A stretch of 64,000 nt of DNA from contig CABFPE010000079.1 of assembly GCA_900660155.1 (NCBI GenBank), positions 550,110 to 614,109 of the forward strand, in the 5' to 3' direction. This DNA comes from Hofstenia miamia. Its lineage: Eukaryota; Xenacoelomorpha; Acoela; Hofsteniidae. The notes beneath the pieces are model-generated. The model was given only the letters and a program-made list of their open reading frames with translations, searched no databases and had not been told where the DNA came from. Positions 33,270 through 43,469 of the stretch are shown here, one piece after another. Position numbers and translations under genes: made by a program. The number at the start of each line of letters is the position of its first letter. Position 1 is the first letter of the stretch.

Positions 33270-33700
33270 TAATATTGAATTTGTTCTCATTTTCTTGCTC
33301 AATTGTAAATTTTATTTCTGTAAATCATAAACTGAAAAATGTTCGGAAAATTTCTGTTTGATTATGAAATACAGCAAGAATTTTAAAACATCTATGGTAG
33401 CATTGAAATTCATTAGCTTCAAATTCTTAACTATACCCGTCGCCATTTCATCAATAAGTTTATATGCATGTCCATTAATCAAAAACGATGAGTAAGAGCC
33501 GACATTTTAAAGAGGCTCTGAAATAAAAGATTTTATATATGATTAATGGCTTTCATAAATGGAATATTAGAGAAAGACGATGTAAAATCAAAACTACGAT
33601 TGTTTTGAAATCTGATGTTTTATTGAACAAGTTTTTAAGACATCCGCAAAATGGAAAGACTCGAGTAATAGCCTATATATTTTGGCGGAATAAATTTTTA
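33270..33700 (-). mobile_element. Penelope-like element: reverse transcriptase relic
   Basis: On the minus strand, 33605-33535 reads NRSFDFTSSFSNIPFMKAIN (family motif VSFDV.SLFTNIP...A). 33495-33425 reads SSFLINGHAYKLIDEMATGI (family motif F.FNG..Y.Q.DG.AMGSP). 33315-33276 reads KFTIEQENENKF (family motif FT.E.E.NN.LPFLD). Order and spacing fit a Penelope-like RT, in three different frames, so the copy is decayed. The region to 34300 may hold more of it, but I could not read it. Confidence 0.65.
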
Positions 33701-34424
33701 AATAATATCATTTAAACATGCATTCTTGTGAATTTTTGCTAAATCTATCTAATAAAATCTTTGTCACTAATTTTCTTAAGATTTGGAGCATCAAGATTAA
33801 ATCTACTGAAATTTCTTTAACATAACCTCACGCTTTATCTTTATCAAGTAATATAATTCAACACATTTGAATTGCTATGGACTTTTTACATAGCATTTAG
33901 TGAATTATTTATCTTAAGTTCAAACTTATTTTCATCGCCTTGAATTGATTCACCATTAGATGATAGAAATACAGAAATTCAAAAAATTGAAGTACTTGGA
34001 TATTTCAATAGCCTTTGTTTGCGTAAATGCTTCCCGATAATAGTTTTCGTATGTTCTTATGTTTGATATGTAAATGAAGAGAATTTTAAAAAAGCATTTA
34101 GTTGATATTTATTGACTTTGTGACGCCATTTTCTAACATTTAGACACTACAGAATATATATATTTAATTATATTTCTATAAGTAAATTGTAAGGAAACAC
34201 TGTCACCAGATAACAAAGACAATGGCTTAAAATTAATAAGTTCAATAGACATTTTAATTCTGTTTCCATTAAATTGGACATAAATGAAGTTAATGGGGGC
34301 GCCAACTTTATAAATATGAACTAATGTACATTTATTAAAGAAATAAATTTCTCACAAATGTTATATTATATATATTTTAAGAACTCGAGGATAATAGCAT
34401 AATTTTAGAGATATGCTTCAGTAT

Positions 34425-35283
34425 CTACTACTTCTACTACTACTACTAGGCTTTATTAAACTGTAGATAAGTATACAATAATATAGAATAACATAAATAT
34501 AAAAAGCATTATTAATATTTGCAAAAATTAAATGATTTTTTGCAGTTACTGCATAAACATAAAAAGAATCGTTTACATCCATTACTTTCATATGAATTTT
34601 CTAAAAATTCATAAAGAATATCGTACATTTTCTTTTTGCTAATTTTTGGATTTCCAAAGAAATCAAAATTGTATGCCCGAATTAAATAATTCCCAATGCA
34701 GCAAATTCTATTAAAGTACCAATGATCACTAGTATTTTTCTTCGTTTTCTTTATAACAAATAGTAGACTTTTAGTTTTTCGATTGTTTTTGAATTCAAAT
34801 GAAACATAGTCTAAAATATTAATTAAATCATATCTTCCATGGATTATATCTATTAATTGATGGACATCCTTTAATTGAAGAAATAANCCCGAATTAAATA
34901 ATTCCCAATGCAGCAAATTCTATTAAAGTACCAATGATCACTAGTATTTTTCTTCGTTTTCTTTATAACAAATAGTAGACTTTTAGTTTTTCGATTGTTT
35001 TTGAATTCAAATGAAACATAGTCTAAAATATTAATTAAATCATATCTTCCATGGATTATATCTATTAATTGATAGACATCCTTTAATTGAAGAAATAAAG
35101 AAACTGGTAGGAGTTTATAGTAAATTAAAGCATTTTTGTATGCCATATTACTAATCCATCTTAAACATTTTTTTTGAAATTTTTCAAGTTTGTCTATATC
35201 TGTGGAGTTTGCATACCAAATAGGAGAGGCATAAAATAAACTTGGCATGATAATCGATTTAAATAATTTAAATTTAGTAGATT
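34425..35283 (-). mobile_element. LINE family D, second copy, with assembly duplication
   Basis: Reverse-oriented copy nearly identical to 30530-31193, differing at a handful of residues (for example RAYNFD for REYNFD, DVYQL for DVHQL). It ends in CTA repeats at 34425-34449. A 211-bp block is present twice, at 34676-34886 and 34888-35098, around a single N at 34887; this is probably an assembly join, since each half is otherwise continuous with the element. It is 5'-truncated at STKFKLFKS. Confidence 0.88.
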
Positions 35284-36612
35284 CAATAATAAGACTTTAC
35301 CCACACATCGATATTATGACCTCGAATGTGCCTGGTGCTAACAAAAGTTTTTTTCTTTAAATGGTTCATACAATAAGGTTGACAATTATTGATATGAAGA
35401 TAAATTTTAACAATTAGAAACTGGTAATTTATTTGACTAGCGTCATAAAATATACAAAACATATATGCAAATACATGTAATAGAATAAAACACTATACAC
35501 AATAAATTTACCAGGCTAGGTATAAAATACTACAAAGATTTCAAGAACGAGATGTTGTATAATCATTACTGTAGAATTTGTATCCTAGCCCGAGACATAC
35601 TTTAGCTTAAGGAAAATTTGAATGTCCTTCTTAAAAGTTTGCAAATTTTCAATATTCTTTATTTCTTTAGGTAATGAGTTCCAAGTACGAATAGTGGTGT
35701 TAATGAATGGTTGCTTCATAACATTTTTCAATATTTAATGCAAGTAAACTTTTTTGATTAGGAATACTGCTTATTAATAAAACCAAGCGTTGACATAGTA
35801 TTATAAGGTAGTAATTCCTGGATGCATTTAAGAAACGTTAACACCGTGTTCAAAATGATTTGCTGTCTTGGCAAAAGGATATTATAGAAACACAGTGCTT
35901 AGTCTGGAAGAATTTTTCTTTAAAACATTTAAGACTCATCTTAATTGGATATCAAGTTTTCTANAATAAACATCTTTTAGATCAGTAAGTAAAATATTTG
36001 TATAATTCAGATGAATGGAAAGATCTAAGAAAATAACAGCTACAAATATATTGAAACGGTGTGTTACATGTAGTTGTTTTTTTCGCATATGACAACTTGT
36101 ACATTGCAAAGCATTAAATTTTCCCACTAATGGCTAACTAGTTATGTGTGAAAACACATATATTTTGGTTTGTCTTGATGACATGTTTACCATTTTCAAA
36201 CAGAATTTTGATTGAAACTAATCTAAACAGCTGCCTTGAACAATACCTTGTACTCGATAAAACACATTTTTTCAGATTTTCTCCTGCTCCCTCAAAATTT
36301 TTGTTTTTGTGAGACATTGGGTTCCTAAATGAAGGGGTCGATCTGGCGATGTTCGCTTTCCTAGTATTATATTCTATACCAATTGATTAAACTCACTTTG
36401 GAAATTTTAGTTTGTGAATTGATCTTAGCCATATCAAATATTTTTTAAATGGGTAATTCTTTCTACAAACCCAATAGTCAAATTTAAGAAGCTACGTCCT
36501 GGTCTGGTCTACATGGTATTCAGGTCATATTAGGGCCGGTTTGATTAGAAGTGCAATTAATGATTGTAATTAGTTTTGTTTAGCAACAATAATAACATGT
36601 GTGTTAACCAGA
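35284..36612 (-). mobile_element. Internally deleted LINE related to family B
   Basis: From 36612 down to about 36040 this is the inverted counterpart of 25993-26560, the LINE 5' region. It then reads NIFVAVIFLDLSIHLNYTNI and LLTDLKDVY, jumping from the RT palm (LDLS) straight to the C-terminal HLNYTNILLTDL of family B. C-terminal and 3' UTR text follows (WNSLPKEI-type, then ATGACGCTAGTCAAATAAAT) to about 35398. Most of the RT is missing. A single N lies at 35964. It looks like a non-autonomous derivative. Confidence 0.65.
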
Positions 36613-37690
36613 TGTTTGTCAATATTTGAATGTTGGTTCATTTCTGGTATATAAGTTTTACAATTATTGTGTTAATAATATTCCGTTTGTGACACTTAAA
36701 GCATTTGAGTCACTCAGTTGCTACTGTGTGTCTGTTGTTACTGTAGCAATGCATACAGAACAGCACGGAATCGACCGCCGCTTTCATCGAAAACTTAACA
36801 ATGATAATCAACTCAAATAACGAATGTATGCCATTTTGAGGCTCTCTGGGCACAAAATGGCAATGGCATGGATGCCATGAAATGAATCATCTGAAGTGCG
36901 TTAACAAGTCTCACTCACTGCTGTAGGACAAGCGGTACTGCAATTTCTTCTAGAGCTATGGTTCTTCTACTGCAGTGAGAGGGACCCGAAATATTTGCAG
37001 TGTCTAGAAGCAATTGTTCTTCTAACATTCCAATAAATCGGGCAGATTTAGGTAGTTTTCAAATACGGTAAAATTTTAGTTTTATTTCTAAATGGAAATC
37101 TCAAGCCACGTAGACGATGTATCATTTCAAAAATAGAAATCTTAAATGCATGAGTTTTATAGATATCAATTTTTAATGACGTTTTTCTTGGGTTTTGGCC
37201 CTAGCATAGATTTTATTGATTTTTTGAAGGCTGCTAAATTTTAGTAGACATTGTTGGAAAAAATTGGCGCTGCTCTCCAACGTCAAACTTCTTTTATAAC
37301 ATTTAACTTTGCACCAAGCAAGATTTAGTAAATCAGTTTATTTTTATTCAAATGCTAATACCCGGGTACTAGTATAACCATTTAGTTTTAAAAGTATGTA
37401 ACTAGTAAAATCAGCCGCACTCTATAGAAATTTTTGTTGATACAGACTTTTCAAAAAATTTTTTGTTATCTAATCGATCAATTAACTTCAGAATGTCAGG
37501 ATAATATCAAATTATTACTTTTTATATGTTCAGTTTATCATTAGCCACTACCCTGCTAAATATTAGCCTTGTTGTGGAGGAAATTTTTCAAGCTTATGGC
37601 ATTACAGTCAATTTGCTGACAGCAGCCCCACTATAAAAGTCAGAGCACCACAACTCACTTTCACAATAAAAATGATCTAAACTCCATTCA
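36613..37690. other. Unassigned stretch containing a long hairpin
   Basis: No coding region recognised. The one structured item is the hairpin at 36908-36985. Confidence 0.5.
36908..36985 (+). ncRNA. Candidate microRNA-precursor-like hairpin
   Basis: Positions 36908-36934 pair with 36985-36959. I count 20 Watson-Crick pairs, 3 G-U pairs and 4 isolated single mismatches, with no bulge, around a 24-nt loop. Total length is 78 nt. Size and the spaced single mismatches are as in animal microRNA precursors. The reverse strand would also fold. There is no expression evidence and no seed that I recognise; it could instead be the relic of a small inverted-repeat transposon. Confidence 0.3.
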
Positions 37691-37699
37691 GCATGCCAC

Positions 37700-38460
37700 A
37701 ACTCTTCTCTAAGTGAGAAGGAAGAGTCTAACATTTAAACATTATGGAAATAAACTTTTGTTAAGCAACTTTTAAGGTCTCGTACCATTGTCAGAAATTA
37801 CTTAAAAGATCCTGAATCGTATAATAAAAGTCCAGATTGGTCGCTACCTTAACGAATGCAGCCAAACTTCGACTTTTGGAGAGGAATCCAAGGGCAAGTC
37901 AAGCTTAAGACAGCCTCAACAAGTAGAGATCTAGTAACACCAACAAGAGTTCGATAAATTTTGCAAGCAACTTAGAATTTTGTTTATTGTAACAGGAAGA
38001 CTTATCAATATAAGAATTAGCGTGATATTTGGGTGAAAGTGACGAACACTAATGAAAATTAGAAAAAGGTAATATTCTGGCGAGAAGTTGAATATTAATA
38101 GGCCTGACGAATCTCAGTACCACTGGCATGGTTTGAAGAAAGAGCAGAGCAGTTTTCAATGAGACCACTGGTAAGTGTGATAATGTAGAGAAAACAGACC
38201 TATGCTCGATGAGTTTTGTATTAGAAAACAGTTTAATACAATTTGTGAGAAATGTGTATAACAAGTTTTCAACAACATAATGAAGCTATAGTAACACGTA
38301 TAGTTTAACACATAATTTTAAAGATTTGGACTGGCCTGCAAAGTTTCCTGATTTAAACTCTTGAGAATCTATGGGGAATTCTCTCAAGAAAAGCTTGCCC
38401 CAATGGACGCCAGTTTAAAGACAAAAAATCTTTGAAAGCGGGAGTTAAACTGTAAAGAAC
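37700..38460 (+). mobile_element. Tc3-like DNA transposon, transposase relic
   Basis: Plus strand. SRTIVRNYLKDPESYN near 37785 matches the Tc3 helix-turn-helix region (SRTVVRNFLKDPE.Y). NRPDESQYHWHGLKKEQ near 38100 matches the catalytic-domain stretch DGPDGFQYYWHDLRKE. DWPAKFPDLNS near 38327 followed by ESMGNSL corresponds to DWPA.SPDLNPIENLWG. These occur in several frames with stops between, so the copy is dead. Terminal inverted repeats were not found. Confidence 0.75.
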
Positions 38461-38857
38461 TGAAATTGCTAACGACTCTTAATATATCAATTTATTACAT
38501 GCAAAATAGATGATTGAATAATGTATTATACTTCGTCTTTTTAACTAATTGTTTAGATTAATATTAATACACATAACATGTATTTATCATTTCAAAAACA
38601 TGGACGAACATTATATTTTGAAGGGTTTCTAGGTTTCTTAAATTGTAATTACACATTATTTCCTGTTTTTGTCGATAAGTATATTTATTACCGTTTAAGT
38701 ATTTCTCTAATCCAAAGTCTGCTTTTTATAGTGCTTAGTTAACAACATGAATACAAGAAATTATATAATTGATATAAGGACTATTACTCTAAATTCAATT
38801 GGCATAAACTTTACAATTGCACGAATTCACTTTGCACCATACACCATTTTGCTAATA
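38461..38857. other. Unassigned short stretch
   Basis: AT-rich, between the Tc3-like relic and the LTR fossil; nothing recognised. Confidence 0.4.
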
Positions 38858-38988
38858 GACGTATACATATTATTCATTGTTTGCAAGCAGGTTGCAACCT
38901 ACTGTTAACAAACTGTTATTCTTAGTTTGTATTTTTCATAAACAGCAGAGTACCGAATAAATCTAGTACTGTTTTTATTGAACATTAC
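38858..38988 (+). repeat. Left terminal repeat of the LTR fossil
   Basis: Ends in ...GTTTTTATTGAACATTAC like the right repeat. The left boundary is approximate because the two repeats have diverged. Confidence 0.6.
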
Positions 38989-40783
38989 ATTGCGCAGTTA
39001 ACAATTGTATAAAAAGAAATTTTGGGTGTTTATAAAGTTCAATTATACTGTTTTTTTCGAATGAAGATGATACAAAACAATCTTGCTGTTCGTCAACCAG
39101 AGCCGTTTTTGTGTAATTCAGGCGAACCACCAGTGCAATGGGAAAGATGGGAACAATCTTTAATCAGCAAAGTTGGGTAATGAAGACGGGAAAGTCAAGA
39201 AAACAGTTGATTATGTTGAATTCAAAATGAAGGAGAACGAATATTTTATGCTCTATCGTTTCCTGCATTATTAAGCAGATTGAAACAAGCTTTTGTACCA
39301 AATAGAAACATTGTGGCAGAGCGATACAGATTTCAAATGCGAAAACAACGAGCAGAGGAAATTCTCGATCAATGTTAGAAGCCTTCGTTAATTAGAATCT
39401 ACTTGTTCTTTCGGTACCTTTGAAAACGATATGTTACGAGATCAATTGATAGAAAATACTTCGTGTGACAATACGACAGAGGTTATTGGTTGAAGTAAAA
39501 CCACTGGCAGAGTGTATCATGATAGCACGTCGAATTGAAGCTGGACTCAAAAGCCCAATTGTTGCAGAGTTCTTATCAAAAACCAATATTCTTAAAAGGA
39601 ATTCCTTTTCCAAACGTAACAAGCAATCAAATAGAATGCCTGAGACACATGTGTTTTCAGCACAAGAAACAATTTCAGCAGCAAATGTTTTAAAATGTTA
39701 TTCTAGTGGGAAATTGACATATGGCAAAAGTCCCAGTTGTCCGGCTATAAACAAGGTAGCTATGAATGATCAATTATGGGGTCATTTTGCCAGAGCATGC
39801 AAAAAAAAATTAAATCAAGTTAGTGAAGAAACCACGGAGTTTCAATTCTGTTGACGTATTGCATGTTAATTATCATTGTGTTAAAGAAAAGTAGTTAAAT
39901 CACACTAATTCTAATGTCAATTTCGAAAAAGGGAAACTTTGTGAAATAGTTGTAAAAATTGATGGCGTTGGTACTAAAATGATTGTTGACACTGGTTCTG
40001 AAGTGACTATTAGTAATTGTGCTAATTTTGATGGCTTGGATTGCAAAAACCTTTGTCACCATGTTCAAGGTTCCTCTCGAGATATGGTCAACTGCCTGTT
40101 TCGATTTTTGGGTGTTTTACTGGTACGCTACAACATGATACTAAAACATATCTAGAAATAATTGTTACAGAAAAAGGTAAAAATTTACTTGGCATGGATT
40201 GTTACCTGAATTGTGAATTTCCTTGTGAAAGAAAGACGAAACTGTACATCTATTAAAGTAGATACGCTGAAAATGCCCCCAGATGTGGCTAAATTAGTAA
40301 AACGTTTTTCTGACCTCTTTAATGAGGAGCTAGGCAATATTAAAGGTTATCAGCATCGCTCAGAGATGATTTCAGAAGCAAAACCAGTTGTACAAATGGC
40401 TAGACCAATTCCACTATCTCTACAAAAACAAGTATAACCCTCACTAGATAAAATGCTCTCACAAAGGATAATTGAGCCCGTGCTTTCACCAAGCGCTGCA
40501 GAGTGGGTAAGTCCAGTGGTGGTCACATATAAAACACATTGATCTTCGCTTTGCACATTCTCAAATAACATTGAATCCCAATGCTCAAAACCTAACTGCG
40601 TTTGCTGTGCCAGGTGGTTTTTACCGATACAAAAGAGATTTCTATGGGCTTGCTGATTTACCTAACACCTTTCAGCGGTTAACAGACATGGTTCTGACAG
40701 GATGTGAGAATAGTAAATGGATGTTAGATGACATTCTCATTGCCACAAATTCACGGAAAGATCATTTAACTGAACTAGAAAAA

Positions 40784-41546
40784 ACGTCTTTCCCTATCAA
40801 AATGGGAGGCCTTGGTATCCGTCGTGCTTGTGACCAGCATCTTTGTGCTTATTTGGATTCTGTCTTTAAAGCTCAAGATTTGGTTGAGCAGCTCACCAAT
40901 GCAGATATTACCAGTTCTGTGGATTTCACTAATTATCTCTCTTCTTTTCCTTAACTGGGTCAGAAGAATTACCCCAGGACTGCACCCACAAAGCTTTTCA
41001 ATACAATATTGACAAAGTTCGTTATGAGAAAGTTTTTAGTCAAGCAATTAATGTTCGCGACCAAGCTAGATTGCGCTCTCTTACTGGCGAGGTTTCTGGG
41101 GCATGGTTAACTGCTATTCCTCTGAAAGTATTTGGCCTCAATCTTCTTCCCTCCGAATATCAGGCAGTAGCTCGTTACCGTTTAGGTCTCCCGCTCTATT
41201 CAGAATCTAGAAAATGCCCCTCTTGTCAGAATGGGATATTGGAAATTTATGGAGACCATGCTCTTACTTGCAGCAGCAAAGGTGACAGATTTTTACAATC
41301 TCTTTCAATTGCGAAATGCGAGGCAATGCTAATATGATGCTAGCAATATCTCTAGATCCTCATCACTAGATCGAAATAAAGAATGCTCTAATCGTGAATT
41401 TGTTGATAATTTTACTTAATCATTTTAAAATGTAAATATGAATCGAATATTTTTGTATCCATGATTAATTTAATAAATTTAGTGTTAGTAGTAACTAAAT
41501 ATTTGGAATTTGAATGATTGTAATTATAATTGATTTATGAAAAAAA
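40784..41546 (+). mobile_element. LINE insertion inside the LTR fossil, with 11-bp target duplication
   Basis: A 5'-truncated non-LTR element. FPIKMGGLGIRRACDQHL opens it (the family's P...GGLG motif). Then AWLTAIPLKVFGLNLLPSEY, RYRLGLPLYSES, and CPSCQNG...YGDHALTC, a CX2C...HX4C zinc-binding motif of the ORF2 C-terminus. A short A-rich tail ends at 41546. AACTAGAAAAA occurs at 40773-40783 and again at 41547-41557, a target-site duplication. It is a different LINE type from families A-D. Confidence 0.85.
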
Positions 41547-42507
41547 AACTAGAAAAAGTGTTTATTCGTCTAAGAGAGGCCGGATTGAAGATGAAACTAG
41601 AAAAATACTCTTTTGTAATATTGAAGACAACATTTTTAGGCTTTGATATATCGAATAGGGGAATAGCTATTCCTCAAGAGAAAGTGAAAGACATACAAAA
41701 ATGCCCGCTCCTTCTAACGTGTCACAGGTTCGTTCTGTTCTAAGAGTAATAAACTATTTGTGAGATTTTTACCGCATAATGTTGCAAAAGTTTTCCTCGT
41801 ATCACTAAGTGTGGCAACGACAGACAATCGATATCTGAAGAGTTTAAATCGTTTGCGAAATCAAAAATATTTCAATGCAGCTTGGCCCTGTATATCCCTC
41901 AAGAGCGTCTGGTATCGTGGAAAGACTCAATCAAACTATACTACGTCTAATTAAGGCGAAATTAAAAACAAGTTTTTCTTGGCAACAAGGTTAAACGAAA
42001 GCTTTAGCTACTTATCGGTCTGTGATTCATCTATGGTCGAACGCCATTCTTTCTAATGACACCTAGAAGTTTTCCTGATCCTACTAAGAATGTTTTGGTG
42101 GTCTTGGTATTGGAGAATCCAGATGCTGTTGCTTCTCAAGGATTACGTAAGTCTGCTCAAAAAGTTTTTGATAATTCTAGAGTAAAAACCTACCACACTT
42201 TTACACCGGGTGATGTAGTGCGCACTCTTAATCCAGTAAGTATTCAAATCAAAAGACGGTCGTCGATACAACCAGAATTACAGTTACCACGGCGGATGGG
42301 CGCAGATGGCATGCTTCTAAAATATGAAATAATACCGTTTCAATCTGTACAATTGAATAATCCGATTTGGTTTAATACTGATGACAAAATATCATCTGTT
42401 GATGAAGGTTCTGATCTCGCGAATGGAAGTGTTTCTCACCACTTTAATACAATTCATAGACTACCATTATGGAGTTAGAGGCACTGACTTTTAAAAAAAG
42501 TGGGCGA

Positions 42508-42606
42508 TGACATACATATTCGTTTGTAAACTATTATGTTCAGTGTTATTGTGCATAAGTCAGTTGAGTACCGAATAAAGATTTTCCCGTTTTTATTGAA
42601 CATTAC
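42508..42606 (+). repeat. Right terminal repeat of the LTR fossil
   Basis: Begins TGACATACATATTCG after a purine-rich tract (TTAAAAAAAGTGGGCGA) and ends TTTTTATTGAACATTAC. Confidence 0.65.
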
Positions 42607-43314
42607 CCTAATATTATTCGTCGCCAAATTTCAATTTATTATCTATTCACACTCTCAAGTATTTCATTTTTCATAATTCTTAAATAAAAATCTAGCATAT
42701 GGCATTACGTTCTAATGCTGATTCTTTCTATTCCTTATCATAAATAGTTATTTTAATATTAAGTTTTAACAAATTATTATTAATGAACGATTTTTTCGAC
42801 AATTTCTTGATCCATATCATTTACATATAACTTAATTGCAGAATATAAAGGAAAATTGATCGATTTGAAACTCAAAATTTAGTTTTCAACATACCGCAAG
42901 CACAATTGTATTTGTTTTTGCAAATATTAATTTCCAATCTATTTTGTTTTATTTGGATAGTTTTTGCAGCTTTTTTTAGTTGTAAAACAATTTATATTCT
43001 ACAAATAGACTCTAAAGGACATTTTCCTTTCTATTCTATTTAATAAAATCAAAAGTAAAGATATAACTAACTGCAACTCCAAAATCAGCAGTGTACTACC
43101 AATATAACTTCAATACGTTCAAAACAAAATTCAGAAAAAATGAATTATTTTGTAGAAGTCAATACATTATAAAAAATTTAATTCCATAAATAAAAATTCT
43201 ACACATTTTTACAAAATTATGACAGTCACAGACACACAAAATTGCTAAACTACAAAAGTGCAAACATGCAAAAAGCAGCTCTTAAAAAAGAGGAAAGTTA
43301 AAAGTAGCACCAAA
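42607..43314. other. Dishevelled 3' UTR and intergenic stretch
   Basis: Lies downstream of the Dishevelled stop (minus strand). AATAAA-like signals on the minus strand occur near 42950 and 42640; which is used cannot be told. Confidence 0.4.
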
Positions 43315-43469
43315 TCAAACTACATCTACATAGAGATCGTTGCTGTTATGGTGGCGAAATGACGCAAGGCTTTCGGAAGGAAGAGAGCCAATGAGTGGAG
43401 TGCCACCGGTCATGTGATGATAATCGTCCAATCGCGTTTTACTGCTTCGTGATGAACTGTTGCTACTGC
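43315..43469 (-). CDS. dsh: Dishevelled terminal exon
   Basis: Reads [20 protein letters not shown], then [20 protein letters not shown] and [10 protein letters not shown] followed by TGA at 43317-43315. The last residues correspond to the conserved C-terminus FFVDVM. It is separated from the previous exon by a 7.85-kb intron. Confidence 0.92.

Larger units (their letters stand above)
38858..42606 (+). mobile_element. LTR retrotransposon fossil, Ty3/gypsy type, split by a LINE
   Basis: An old, broken copy with well over five breaks. Short terminal repeats (about 100-130 bp) lie at roughly 38858-38988 and 42508-42606; they share GAGTACCGAATAAA and TTTTTATTGAACATTAC. Parts in order are a gag-like region (~39060-39850), a protease-like region near 39950-40050 (DTGSE), an RT region (~40270-40790), an inserted LINE (40784-41546), the remainder of the pol region to ~41740, and integrase-like text (~41860-42060). 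A purine-rich tract precedes the right repeat. The strong divergence of the two terminal repeats indicates considerable age. Confidence 0.8.
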
